From assembly GCA_026874595.1 (NCBI GenBank), contig CM049321.1, positions 6,380,979-6,444,978 of the forward strand: DNA of 64,000 nucleotides, written 5' to 3'. A program made the translations under genes and the position numbers. Under the pieces are notes generated by a model, which was not told the DNA's origin, did no database searches, and saw nothing but the letters and a program-made list of their open reading frames with translations. Shown here piece after piece: positions 1 through 12,010 of the stretch; the stretch's first letter is position 1, and the number at the start of each line of letters is the position of its first letter. The DNA is from Sipunculus nudus. Lineage: Eukaryota > Annelida > Sipuncula > Golfingiida > Sipunculidae.

Positions 1-71
1 AAGACCGGGCGGGATATGTGTTTCCCCTTGACACCCAAACCAGAGCAACCCGAAATTAAAGAAAGACTTAC

Positions 72-118
72 AAGAAGACACCCAATCAATTTGACGAATT
101 CAAGAACTGAAAAAGGGA
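72..118 (-). CDS. Possible VWD gene exon 8
   Basis: A CTACTTTCAG acceptor and a GTAAGTC donor frame 47 nt that continue the frame (VPFSVLEFVKLIGCLL). A second acceptor 12 bases inside (TTTTTCAG) keeps the same frame. The sequence is hydrophobic and not recognisable, so this may be a chance exon. Confidence 0.3.
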
Positions 119-862
119 CTGAAAGTAGCAGTGCACACATAAATGTGCCCATTAGTCTGACCAATTTGAATTGGTTCACGTGACCAATTTATTATTTGAT
201 TTAACCAATTTGTTTTGGTTGACCTCAACCAAAGTACATTGGTTGAGAATAACCAAATTATTTTGGTGAAACTGACCAAGTTTGTTGATTTAAATTATAA
301 GCTGTGTTGGTTGCTCTGACCAATATATAGGTTGATTTGACCAATACCTGTTGTTTGATTACGACCAAAATAAATTGGTTGTTTAAACAAAAAATTGTTT
401 GGACATCTTTTGACCAATTAAATTGGTTGGGATCAACCAATTTTTTGGTTGATTCAACCAATCTGTTTTTTGAGTGTAAGTCCATGACGCCACCGCCAAC
501 CACTAAAGATGCGAATGCAGAATAATTTTCCTTAGTGGATGATTTCTCAAGTTGCTCAAGCGTTACAGCACGCTCCTTCCGAGGGGAGGGGGGAATGGTA
601 ACGTGCTAGGGGTGTACACCCGTGTTGGTTGGCCAAGAAGACTTCAGGGTACTTGTAATATTGAGACACCGGATAGCCCTTTCCACATGGGGTGTTACCT
701 TGAGAACTTCATAGATAAAGATTTTTAAGATGGAGGCCGTCATCCCCAACCAAAACTTAAAAACAACGTGCTCACCTGGAATTGTCTCCCCGTGGCACCT
801 ACAATGACAAGTGTAAAATTTGGATGAATTAATTAAAAATAATAGGATACACACACGAATAT

Positions 863-912
<50 letters not shown>

Positions 913-3900
913 GGACTATACACAATTTCCACGAGCATGTGCACTGAACGTGACGGTCGTCCTCTCTGATCTAACGTTTCAAGTATTGTTATATTAATCC
1001 AAATAAATGCCGGATACTTCAGTAGGAACAGCACATCGTAAGGATATAATTCTCTTAACATCTATATAAAATACCACATTTTCTGTCGACATTATGGACA
1101 GAAGTTATTGTTAGTCGCTCCGACAGATGTCGCTATTATTAAGAGAAGTGAAGCATACTTGATTCTGTGTCTCGATGAGGCGGTACACGGGTGTATTGTT
1201 ACAGCCTAACTGAATATATAAAGTGAAACAATTGTTATAATACATCCCCCCGGACTAGTCATATGTGGTCTTAGTTCGATGTTGGTCTTATTAGAAAGGG
1301 CAGTTATGACCTATGTGAATGCTTCCGTTTCACTCAAGGTTGCTCTTACAGACAGTTTATACTCTACACATTACCTGTAAGTGTATGCTTGTCTGCGTTT
1401 GTGTGAATGAAATGATATGTTATGATATAATCTTTTCGTGAACATACCCATCCGTGACATTCCAGCTTTCGCCGAATATTTTGTACGTATCAAAGTTTCT
1501 TTCCAGGAGAACCTCGCCATCGCTAGTGACTAGATCATCAGTTTTACTACAAAAAAATGTAGCTTTCATCTCCTGAAGCTCTTATCCCACACACAGTTTA
1601 CATATTATTAGTAACATGTTTATATAAATGAATATTCGTTTTTCATTTAGACCTGATATGAGTGAACGAGAATGTTAGAGACCTTTATGCCAGAGAACCA
1701 ATCATATCAAATGAGAACGATTTTTTCTCCAGTTTAGTTTGTAAACTAAAGATAATTTATCACCTCATCATTATCTCTTTAGTATAGTGCTGTTGAATAA
1801 TCACAATGATTGAAATGTTATATTAAAATCAGCATAACATATCTTAGCTGCCACGCATGGCAAAAGGCTGTGTCTGGCAGCTAGGTAAAATTCAAATGAA
1901 CCATATCAAGATAAAATTTGGCAAAATGCAACCCGGAGATAGACTCGCATAGATCGGATTGTTGGTTATTGTGTCTATCATTGAAATGTACAAAACGTAA
2001 TTTATTCTCTCGAGAGACGTAATTGATTCGAGAACTTCTTCGCTGGCTCAAATTTATGCCTGATGTCACGAAGAGTGAGAATTAGTTGTATTATTCGCCG
2101 CCAGACTGGCTAAACTACGACCGTCCCACATATTTTCAGGTCCTTCTTATGGCTATAGTAAAACATATGGACCTGACCGGCTTAAAACTCACTCTCCGTT
2201 GTTGTTTCCACATAAACCGTTCATCTTGCTCGGATTATCTCTCCATTGATCTCCTACACAGACCTTCAAATTATAAGCCCCATGCCAAAAGATTTCCACA
2301 TCCTCAGGTATAATCGTAAACTTTATGTTTCCTCCAATGCTCTCTATGCGAATGATGCCATCATCTTGGGTGGGGAAGCCCAGGATAGGGGCAACCGTAC
2401 CGTTTGGCTGTAATGTGAATTATGGCTAAATATAATATATATCATCTTTTTATCTCGACAAATATTTATCCGAGAACGATTTGGATAACTGGATTGTTCT
2501 AAACATCTTAACAGTTCTAAGCACTCAACACAAAAACATTTCAATAATAACCCCAAGTGTACCTTCGAATTGTTTAGGAAAGTTCTGATCGATCCATGGT
2601 GTATGTATTAGGTGCACCTAGGTATAAGTATAAATATACACGGTTCTGTTTATATTGTATTTATATTTAGGGACCCTATTCCAATTTCTGAAGTCTAAAA
2701 AACTGAAGACAATCCCTTGACACCTTCACAGAAATAGGACGGAAAACCACGACCAATGCTCACATAGGCTGATTTTTTCTTTATTCCCCTGTTTTACATT
2801 TGTGGTGAACCAAAATAAACGAAGCATATTCAACAAGGTTACCTGGCACCAAGTCAGACCAACCAGAATTGCGGATGTTTTACAACTAATGATAATTCAA
2901 CATTCATGCAGCCAATCACCTAGGATACATTTTTTTGTTAACAACATTGCGGTGTTTATATACATTTTTTAAAAGCCCTTACAAACGTTAGCGAAAATTT
3001 TTAAGAATTGTTCTTGACAGGAAAGCCAAAGTTCATAAATGTGTTCGCAATTTAATCAAATAAAACTCTATAGAATAAATTGGTAAAAAGCTTGCTATAA
3101 ACAAATAAAAATAGGTCTGAGGTCTCCTCCACATATTGAGCATATTTTTAAATATGAAATGTAAATAGAGCATTTAAAAGCAACTATAAACATGAGGAAT
3201 TCCTGTTCCTCAGCTAGTATTGTCATGAATATCTTTGCATAACGTAGTCAAACTTTGTGGGTGACCAGCATTAATATTTATATTTCTATAAAATTAGGAT
3301 CACTATGAAGTAGTAGTTCCCTCTTGTAATTACCTAGCTGAGTGTAAGAATGGAAAGACCTTCTCCGCCAGTACAAAAAGTTATTTGTATTTTTATTCTA
3401 TCAAGGGGCGTTAATATATGGGGGAAATTGGTGAAGGGTTATATATTTCCCCCATATTTTACAAGGGTTGTTCAATGTAACCCCTCTCCCCCCCCCCCCC
3501 CCCACTATTCAGAGAATTCAAATGAAACATGTGGATAAATATATTGATAGACTTTGGTTCAATTTATGAGTTTACTATAACTGTTATATCTAAACCTCAT
3601 TCAGAATTTAAACTTATACCGGAATAATAATACTTTATTTTCTTAAAACCATAATTGTTATAAATTTGAAATGTAATTGAGTATATACGTTTGAACTGTA
3701 TAATACATACAAAAACTATTCTTGAAATTTGTCAGACGCAATATTTAAAAGCCTCCGTGTGTGTGCTAATGCCCCCCCCCCCCCCCACCTCCGACCCTTG
3801 AAGACAAATTGACGCAACTAATGCTATGTTTTTTAATGGAGCAGATCATATGCCGAGCCGTTTATTAAAATCCTCAACGTATTAGAAAGTGCAAACAAGA

Positions 3901-6798
3901 AACTGTGGAAAACTTAATAATCTAATTGCTGGGAAATAAAAAATATATCTTTAAAAGTAAATACGATTAAATGGGAAAACAATGGAAAAAATGGGAGATG
4001 CTACAGCTCGCCGGGAGGAGGGGGAGGGGGAGGGTACATGGATCCGCCACTGACAACTTATAAAACGTATGAACTTGAATGATTAAGCCACATGAAACAC
4101 CTTGAATATTTACACATTGTGGATGGTTTACGTGAGTTTGACGAATACACGAGGTGCAAGTAACACAGACAGGATCCGTGGACTTACATACGTTTACGTT
4201 TAGATAGTTACAAGGACATGGGGACCTGTTGGGTCCCGTAGCAGAGGACGGGTGTATTGCATCCGATTGTTTGCCCAGGCGCTTAAGGTGGCAAATTCCG
4301 CAGACGAGTAATGAAGCGACATCCAGTGTCGGATATGGAACCAACCTATATACGTCGTTGTGATGATGGGCCAAGGTAAAGGTCAGCAATGGCGAGCGCC
4401 GTGCAATATTGCAGGAATTCAATTGTTTGCAAGTGGAAGGGCCAAATTGGTATAGGTTATGTCAGTTAAGGCATATCACTGACGCTGATAGATAAAGTGG
4501 CCCACAGTCATGGACTTTTTCTGTGAAAGTTCTTGCACAAGCAAACATACAGACATGATTACATTAGTGGTAAAGAGATAGATGTGGACACGCTTCATTT
4601 TTTCCAGTAGAAAACCTTACATAAATTACCCATGCTTTCACCTTTAAAATGCATGGTCAAGTATGAGATAAACATAAGGGATCAATGTACTTGTTTTTCC
4701 CGTATATGAATTTGAAAATTAACACTTGTAGCAGATTTTATAGGATCTTTGGCGGAAACATAAGTTATACATTTTGGAATGACATGAACAATAGGTTTCT
4801 AATAAATTAGACAGAAACATTTAGAATTAAAACAAAGTTCCGACATACCAATTGGACTTCAGTGTAGTTGAGATAGTACGTCTGGCCACCATAATGAATG
4901 ATCGTACTATTTGCGAAGCTGACTTTAGGGTTATCTTTATGGAATTCAGGATCGACCCAGATTTGAAATCCTCCGTTTATGTCAGATGCAAAATTGTACA
5001 CACAGTTGCTTCTGAAATGTACACTCGGAGGATTGTCGAATTGCTTGTAGTTCCCGTTACCGCTCAGCTTGCAACATATATCTGTGAAAAAGAGACTTAC
5101 AACAGTACTAGGGCTGTCATCTGAGGGGAAACATGTATAAACAACAGGTATTCATAGGTACACACGATACCCTTCGGTTAAACTTTCATAATATCCACGC
5201 AGAAACTGTAATCCAAGTCAGTTATTGGACTGGATCCCTCTTTCATTCGGATCCACCCCAACATTATATTTTTAACAAATGGCCATTTCTAACTTAGGCC
5301 AAAGTTAATCACCTTGGCTTTTATTTGATGAATTATCATCACTAAATTATATATGTTATTATTATAATATATAAATGCAAACATTTTTGAGAATTCAATT
5401 CTACATTTTCTCCATATTTATCGTCGATATGTGCTTTTCTGCGAATTACAGACAAATACATATATCAGATTTGAAACATAATGCGACAAATATCAGATGT
5501 ACAGATTGATACCCAAATGTCGGGTATAAAAAATACTAACCTCTTGCTCCGTGAACTTCTGCCAAAACTGCAAGATAACATTTGCACATTACTAATATTG
5601 ACGTTAAATTAACATTACAAAATAACATAAATGTAAAAAGATTTTGTCTTTTTATTCATCATTGGTGGTTTTGTTTTATTTTTCACACAACTTTCAATTG
5701 AACTGACGCTTAAATAACAAATTACAGTTGATCGCCTTTTATCCGAACAAAGTCGTTGTCCCCGAGATGTTCATATTAAGGACGCGCAAATGTATATGCT
5801 TATCAAAATATGTCTCTTGGCTCTATCACACCTATTTGTTATTTGCTATTGCAAAGGCTTCTTCTTCTCTTCCCCTTGTTATGTAAATACTTGATAAGAA
5901 TTCTTGTACGAAACATCTGTCACAGGTTGTATGATTGACACCAGGTCGTGAGAAATGACGGCGGTTACCATAGGTATGTGATATACACTGTAATCTATAT
6001 ATACACAATTTTTTCTTGTGTTCCTCTTCTGTAGCCTAATTTTAAGATTTTCATATATGTACAGCAATTAATGTAATGCAAATTATTGGCCAGGATTCCC
6101 TTGAATTACAAGTCAAACATTTAGGACAACATAAACAGTTATTTCTCTCCTCTGAAACACCTGAAGCTGCAAGACTCTCATAAGCGCAATGGAAAAGAAA
6201 ACTTCAGCAGTATTGAAAAGTTAAAAATGTTCAACTTCGGCGGCCTCATTCATTATGAGCAAGTATTCCCCAAAAACCTCTCATCGGAGCATCAGCTAAG
6301 TTTGTATCAATACAGGTGCTATTGCCTCTGCAAACAGCAAACTATGCTGCAGAGCTGACCACATGAAACATACACCTGTAAACCGGTGTAATTTTAACAC
6401 TCTAATAAAGGGGAAAATAGCCACAGATTAAACGTTAAATTAATATAGGTGAAATAGTGTCAATTTTGCTATCAATGACTCATTAGTTTATTATGCATGA
6501 TACCTTTTCTCCAGTTTCTTAGTTATATCATTACATGTTAAGCAAAATAGCTTCCCTGGAACATAAATCTATGCATGAACTGTTGCAGAAGAAAGCGTAA
6601 GGAAACTTGACAAGTATTATATTTTTATTCGATAAACATTTTTATATTATAATTTTCCTAGCCACGAACATTTACTTAAATACTACATGGAGTGTTGGAA
6701 GGGGGTGGGGTTCGATGGGGAGGGAGTTGATATAGGCACTGTCCTTTGTGGTCCCCCCTCCTTAAGCCCCTGTTTAAAGATGAGACTCAAAAGTATAT

Positions 6799-6846
<48 letters not shown>

Positions 6847-9800
6847 AAATCCCGCGTCACTGAATCCAAACACACGTGAATATAGTCCATTGCGCATATA
6901 CGTAGTTTAGTCTGTCTAATGACGTTTTACAGTTTATGTGCCTGTTCAAACTGATTTGTTGTTCGGGCAAATTAAATCCCCAAATTAATTCTTAAAGATA
7001 TGGAAAACGGCCCAAATATTGATTTATTTGATGCCCTCTTTCATAAACGGATACACAATCCTATAATTTTTTAACAAGCTGGCAGCATTCCCCATTTTGT
7101 GCGCAACCTTTAATAAAAGGGAAAACTAATCGCACGTTTGTGCAATATTTTAGAGACAAGGGAATCATACTTGTTTATGTGTGTGGTCTTATATTTGAAG
7201 TAACTGGTGGATTTACCGATGGCCTCGAAAATATTTGGGAGGGAGTGGACAACTTTACTATATTGATAAATATTTTGCAATACATCATGCTGTGGGAGTC
7301 AACACAGCTCCACGATGAATGATCCTTATGAAAATTAATTCCAGGTTACATCCAGTAAAAAGCCACCTGCTGACACCGTTCAGTTACTTTTTATACGTTA
7401 AATTGGGACCGGCCCCTCTGAAATAATATGTTTCTATGGTGATCCAATGCATTTACGGATAGACAACAAAGGGTAAAGTATCTGAAAACATCTTTTCATC
7501 TCCTGATGTTCTCGGGGGACCCTCGAGATTTAGGTCCCGATATATGGTATATAGATATATCGCCCTAGGATATGACCAAAGAATGGGTATTTTCTGCGCC
7601 GGATGTATAGGGACTACAACCACGGTTTATAATACACTTCATAACGAAGGATTAATATACAAGAAGTGTGTAACATTTACAAACATTGTGAAATTCTTTT
7701 TATAAGCGCTATAATAGGGTATTATTTCGTGCTGCACGGCGTCTTCAAGTATACATTTGCAACGGGGTGAAGAGTACACATCAGGAGAGCAAGGTTCACG
7801 CCAGAAAGGGCGACTTTTTGCGTCATCTTTATCATTATACAGCAAAACTAGGCGAAACTATCTTAATGCAAAACATGCATAACTACAAGAAATCTAAGAG
7901 TCTGTCATCATATATTCCTTAAACAAAATCAATAATATCAATAACATGCAGAGCGTGTCTCTTAAAATGTTGGTTTGTTTGGATGGCACGGAGATGCTGT
8001 CTTGAACCTCTCTGCACAAATACTTTCGGGGGCAATATGGCTGCGTCCTAGATACGTCCGAGGTTAGAATACGAATTCAGCCGAGGAGTTTCGAGTGAGT
8101 AAAATATCATACCTCCCGACACCTGGCGGAGTTATAATCACAGAAGACTATGTCCAGGATTGGCGATTTAGTGGGCGATTCTGTTTGCACCTATATTTAG
8201 TTGGCGGTTGTTCACAGCAGACATGGGGTAATCGTAATCAGTAATCGTAATCGATTAGTATTGGTTATAGCCCAATGAAATGTTATGCAAGCCGTGAGGT
8301 TTGCGAGGTTTGTGTCACATTACAGGCGAGCCGTTTAGGCCCGCCTGCCATAATTGACACAAGCCGAGCAAATCTCAGGGCTTGCATAACATTTTATTGG
8401 GCTATAACTGATTTGTCCCACATGCCCCGCCTCCTTGGTCGAAGTTCACGCGTGTTATTTTTTTTTTTGGCTACGCACCAGTTCTTTGCCATATTTGGAA
8501 AGTCGCCATGCAACTTCACTTGCATGGTCACTTTTCATGACCCTGTGATGCAAGCAGATTTGAACGTACAGTTAGAACAAAGGAAAATACGCCGCATGTA
8601 GGACAACAATTGATTACATTTTTAAAGTAATCGTAATCGTAATCGATAACATTTATTTTGAAAGGAAAGTAATTGTAATCGTAATCAATCACTCTCCCAA
8701 TGTAATCGTAATATTAATAATTAGATATGATAACGTTGATTACTTTTGTGTTTTCTAATTTAAAGCAGCTACAGTTAATGTTTCCTAAATCACCTATCTT
8801 TCATGTTTAACACTGATTAAAAAACCTCACTAAGAGTGAAGTATGCAGCTGTTGTGACTCCTGACAGCTACCATATCATACTTAGGTAGTAGATGTATCT
8901 AATGGAAGCAAGGAGGACTGTTTGTGTGAGCATTTTGAAATGAAATAAGTGAGGAATAAATAAAATCAGCATTTAAAATTAAATTCTGATTATATTTAGT
9001 ATAGTCATCATAACTTTGTTAAAGACCATGATGAAGTGCTCAAGTGAGCAGATATAGAAAGGTAGGTAATATCCACCTGCTAATTACCTCCTGAGCAAAT
9101 CACTTTATTAGTATATCAGGAAAGACTTTGAACCTTGTCATGATTAATTGCTTAGCTAATTAGCTGGAAAGGGGGAAGGGTATGGTACTTTAATTGAGAT
9201 TCTCCATGAAACTTCAGAGGGAACCCAGGTCTTATCCAGGAGGTGTACACAGAGATAAATATCGAAAGCCCATGGCTTCTATGTGGCATGCAGTGTTTGC
9301 CAATGTAGTGCTTTAAAATAGCTACTGGACTTTGGCAAATCCTTGAGGAGATAACCTCAGCCTTTGTGGGTTAAGCAAAGCTATATCCAGCTGGTGACAA
9401 GGCCGGATGCAGCCCCTGTAGTGGCTAATATAAGGTCACAGGTAATCATACTGGTGCTCTCCTCTACGCCTTGTTATGTAATATGTGAGACTGGCCACAA
9501 GTTTAAGCCTACAGTACTGAATAATCTTAAAGTACAACATTATGGGCAGTTACATTTGTACAACATCTTGCCCAGTGGAGCCGGCAAACACGAGTCTGTC
9601 GAAAAATAAGAGAAATAATATTTCATGAGCATTTTATATCCAAAATTACCTCAGAAAATTGAATAATCGAATGAACATGAACAGACATGGACATTAGATT
9701 CTGGTAAAGGTGATCACGGTTACTACAACCTTATTTTTGGCTCGCAGAAGCCCACTTTCAAACATGTAGCCCGCCCTGCCCCGTATATACCAGCATTTAG

Positions 9801-11717
9801 CCCGGACCCGCCCTACCACCCAGTTGAAATTTCTTTGACTCTCCCTCCAAATCATTAAATTAAGACTATGTTAATAGTGTGCAACAAGCATTTGAAATTA
9901 TTTAGATCGTTTTCAGTTATTCTTCTGACTCTTTTATCTGTCTCATATCTTGATGAGACTGATTTTTGGATCCGTATACTATGTATTTTTATTCCTTAGA
10001 TGCATTGAATAAAGGTTAGAGTATATAATTCTTGCATAACCTTATGACAATATAAATTTTAGTTATCGTGGCTGTAATCATGATTACTTTTTGAAGTAAT
10101 CATAAAGTAATCGTTTTCGTAATCGATTACATGAATTCATTTTGGTCATCGTAATCGTAACGATTGCATATGTCAAGTAATCACCCTTGTCTGGTTCACA
10201 GTCCGATATTATTCCTTATTATTATTTGATTGTGCTCTTGGCCTTCATTAAAAATGGCACCTCTGTGTGTAGGCAGTTAAGGCCGTTTCCATAGGTGCAC
10301 ACGTTATAGACGTTTTACTGCAGATAGATAGATAGATAAGACAGATAGATATATTTATTAGTTTTTATTATCGTGATATGTTTATTATGTTGTAAAAATA
10401 CAGATCCATATGTTCACACATTTTGATGTGTACACAGTTCTCTTGTACTTATATATTACCAGTTAATTCACAGACTTGTATAACATATACACAAAAAAAA
10501 ATAATTACTCTATATATCACTTGCATAACGAAGCATTATTTCTAGTTCGTTATAATAAGGTGTATTTCCATTCGCGAAACGTTTTTCATGAAGGTGAATA
10601 TTCTTGGTCCTTTGCAAATTCGGATCCCCCCCCCCAACCCACTCTATCAAGCAGCGGATACGTAGGATTTTAGTAATGAATGGAGTATAAAAGCTTTGAG
10701 TAAAGAGTGATCACAGCTGATCAAGAACAAATTATACACTACGCGGCACGATTAACGTAAAGGAATAAATTTTATTTACGGATATATTATAACATATGAA
10801 ACTGCTTCGTAATTATGAAATGACTTACTGCCTAATATGAAATATGCAGCCAACCCATTTCTTTTAAATCGCTATCCCTTTCGTATTCCTTCAATTGTCC
10901 TAGGTTATCTTAGCCTTATTTATTATGTATTAATGTAATCAGTATTTCTGCCAAATCATGTCAGTAAGCTTGTTGGTCCATTTCCGCTCTTAGTACACCT
11001 GCATAACCAGATGACTATAATTTTCTTATTATATATTTAATTTTAATGTTTTAGTTTACATATCTTCAAATGAGTTTCACTATATGCTGCAAACGTTGTT
11101 TTATCTTTCAGTTTATCAGTATTTTATTGATGTATTTTGCTCCTGGCACGGGCCACGCATAAAACAAAGCATTCACCTGATACGATGGCACTGGAATAAG
11201 TAACGATACATGTCATAATAAATAAGTTATTAATTGAGCCAGCAGTGTGCTGAGAGAGCACTGACCTCCGCCAAGGCAGCTGACTCCCCTCAAATGGCTT
11301 TGTCAAAAATGCAGCATAGTTCTTAACAAGTGCGTGTATCCAGGTGGTGAGGAGTCCCGTTGAAACCAAGCACACTCATGATACACGTACTGCCACCTTG
11401 CGTGTGATCAGTAAACAAATCAGATCATCATATGGGGTACTGATGGGGGTTAACTGATCTCACACCAGATTTCAGAGTTAAAATATATAAATATTTTATG
11501 TATCAATCCTGAAGCCAGTTGGTGATCCAGACCACTCATAACATTATCCTAAAAAAATCATCAAAATCGTTTTTTATAATTTTTTTTAATGTTGCTAACA
11601 AACAATCAGACAAACAAAATAAACAAACAAACCAACAAACAAACATAACATGGCGGGTGTAATAAATTACTCACATGACAGCACGGAAAGGAGGAGAAAC
11701 GTCCCTTTGTACATCAT
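72..11717 (-). CDS. Secreted von Willebrand factor type D (VWD) domain protein, multi-exon gene, 3' end probably outside window
   Basis: I joined coding exons at 11717-11675, 5567-5541, 5120-4849, 2407-2193, 1546-1448, 798-776 and possibly 118-72. All junctions have AG/GT borders and all phases match (1, 1, 0, 2, 2, 1). The product begins with a signal peptide (MMYKGTFLLLSVLSF then LAEVHGA) and continues into one VWD domain. Family hallmarks are a GNGNYKQFDNPPSVHF segment, a Cys followed by VYNFASD, the NGLCGNNNGDKTDDL signature and a closing FGESWNV followed shortly by Cys. VWD domains occur in secreted extracellular proteins (mucins, zonadhesin-like, coagulogen and matrix proteins), so the product should be exported and disulfide-bonded. 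I see no second domain before the edge, so the exact family member is unknown. The domain call is strong; the exact last exon is weak. Confidence 0.85.
160..472. repeat. Cluster of imperfect palindromes of TTGGTTGA / TCAACCAA type
   Basis: At least eight copies of a short dyad, TTGGTT, 5-7 spacer bases, then AACCAA or GACCAA, occur 25-45 bases apart (for example near 170, 212, 240, 264, 308, 376, 421 and 445). The spacing is irregular, so this is not a simple tandem repeat. It lies just outside the last predicted VWD exon. Open frames here on both strands are by-products. Confidence 0.7.
776..798 (-). CDS. VWD gene exon 7: 23-nt microexon supplying the Cys after SWNV
   Basis: It sits between TCATTGTAG and GTGAGC. 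With the two bases carried from exon 6 it reads GCHGETIPG, placing a Cys where VWD domains usually have one after the SW motif. The phase fits (2 in, 1 out). The exon is tiny, so support rests on splice signals, phase and the Cys position. Confidence 0.55.
865..910. repeat. TA microsatellite
   Basis: A pure run of alternating T and A, about 23 units, in the intron between VWD exons 6 and 7. Confidence 0.95.
1448..1546 (-). CDS. VWD gene exon 6: end of the VWD domain
   Basis: The acceptor is TTTTTTTGTAG and the donor GTATGTT. It is 99 nt, phase 2 in and phase 2 out. It encodes KTDDLVTSDGEVLL followed by IFGESWNVTDG. This matches the canonical tail of VWD domains, where a DDF/DDL segment is followed by a short linker and the SWxV motif. 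Confidence 0.85.
2193..2407 (-). CDS. VWD gene exon 5: C-terminal half of the VWD domain with the GLCG motif
   Basis: The acceptor is CATTACAG and the donor GTGAGT. It is 215 nt, 71 codons plus two bases. It contains GGNIKFTIIPEDVEIFW, LKVCVGDQWRDN and the diagnostic NGLCGNNNG. Reading through the donor would give an immediate TGA, which supports splicing here. The last two bases plus the first of the next exon restore the Asp of the family's CGNNxGD motif. Confidence 0.88.
3400..3800. repeat. Dispersed repeat with C-tracts, related to 54,600-54,960
   Basis: The block contains two poly-C runs (near 3487 and 3773) around an AT-rich core. The core TATCTAAACCTCATT and the following stretch to about 3650 match 54,790-54,850 with scattered differences. 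The flanking GGGGGAAAT and CCCCCATAT pieces resemble 54,625-54,690. It lies in an intron of the VWD gene. The family is unknown. Confidence 0.5.
4849..5120 (-). CDS. VWD gene exon 4: N-terminal half of the VWD domain
   Basis: The acceptor is CCCCTCAG and the donor GTATGT. The exon is 272 nt, two bases plus 90 codons. It carries the opening of the VWD fold: Cys-Cys in TDICCKLSG, then GNGNYKQFDNPPSVHF, a third Cys before VYNFASD, then alternating hydrophobic strands (GFQIWVDPEF, KVSFANSTIIHY). N-glycosylation sequons are visible (NST, NYT). It ends in phase 0. Confidence 0.85.
5541..5567 (-). CDS. VWD gene exon 3: 27-nt microexon
   Basis: It lies between TTGCAG and GTTAGT on the minus strand. 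It contributes TT plus eight codons (LAEVHGAR) plus G, finishing the signal peptide with a likely cleavage site after HGA. It ends in phase 1, and the following exon starts with AT, making Asp. The GTTAGT donor is somewhat weak. The intron upstream is about 6.1 kb and carries the hAT element. Confidence 0.7.
6799..6844. repeat. TA microsatellite
   Basis: An uninterrupted TA run of about 22 units in the long first coding intron of the VWD gene. Confidence 0.95.
8218..10193. mobile_element. Non-autonomous hAT-type DNA transposon with perfect 8-bp target duplication
   Basis: The element starts CAGACATGGGGTAAT and ends ATTACCCTTGTCTG-like (plus strand GTAATCACCCTTGTCTG), giving CAGACA(A/T)GGG inverted ends. 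It is flanked on both sides by the identical octamer GTTCACAG (8210-8217 and 10194-10201). CAG-type ends with an 8-bp duplication are the signature of the hAT superfamily. Both subterminal regions are rich in TAATCGTAATCGATTA-type repeats. No open frame resembles a hAT transposase, so mobility would have depended on a helper. The intact duplication suggests a fairly recent insertion. It lies in the 6.1-kb intron of the VWD gene. Confidence 0.85.
8263..8409. repeat. 147-bp near-perfect hairpin inside the hAT element
   Basis: The first 31 bases (GGTTATAGCCCAATGAAATG onward) are the reverse complement of the last 31 with one mismatch. The similarity continues inward (GTGAGGTTTGCGAGG against CTGAGATTTGCTCGG), so nearly the whole segment can fold on itself. 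It could be a nested foldback MITE or the hAT element's own subterminal structure. A 108-codon open frame here simply crosses the palindrome. Confidence 0.8.
11597..11647. repeat. CAAA microsatellite
   Basis: An imperfect run of ACAA/CAAA units just 3' of the signal-peptide exon of the VWD gene. Confidence 0.85.
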
Positions 11718-11731
11718 AGCGGCGTCTGTAC
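11675..11731 (-). CDS. VWD gene exon 2: start codon and signal peptide
   Basis: The acceptor is CTGCAG and the donor is GTGAGT. Two adjacent ATG codons (11717 and 11714) open the frame MMYKGTFLLLSVLS, a basic start followed by a hydrophobic core. The exon ends in phase 1 (a single T). The TT that opens the 27-nt exon at 5567 completes a Phe codon and the signal peptide. Confidence 0.7.
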
Positions 11732-11933
11732 CTGCAGTTAATAATAACAGCCGTCGATAATTACACTAAAAGTATATGTTAAAATAACTAATTTAGCAAC
11801 CTGACGAAAATAACTTCCAAAGCTATAAACACTAAACAGATGAAATAAACACTAAAAAATATTATAAGTTTTAAGATTAAATATGTTAATATTAAATTTT
11901 CCTAATATTGTACCAATAATTTCAACATGCTAC

Positions 11934-12010
11934 TTGCGACATCCATTTTTTAAGTGTGTATGCAAAATGGCAGCCCCGACGGTTTCAAGAAGCGGGGAAA
12001 TTAACCTGAG
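11934..12010 (+). repeat. Dispersed repeat copy related to 48,346-48,440 and 51,637-51,730
   Basis: The segment GCGACAT, then about 25 variable bases, then AAATGGCAGCC, CGGTTTCAAGAA, GGGGAAATTAACCTG is shared with two places in the right-hand duplication. The short frame MAAPTVSRSGEINL opens in this copy, but the other copies break it. I treat it as an old repeat rather than an exon. Confidence 0.5.

Noticed and set aside
3967-4422. 151-codon minus-strand frame with many Cys
   Set aside because: It lies in an intron of the VWD gene on the same strand, has no recognisable Cys spacing and begins beside a GGAGGGGGAGG low-complexity stretch. I found no splice sites linking it to the VWD exons.
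7639-7845. Cys-containing minus frame (FWREPCSPDVYSSPRCKC) as a further VWD exon
   Set aside because: A phase-compatible acceptor exists only in a poor context, and including it would break the signal peptide that exons 2 and 3 form together.
8275-8601. 108-codon plus-strand frame
   Set aside because: It begins inside the 147-bp palindrome and has no transposase motif.
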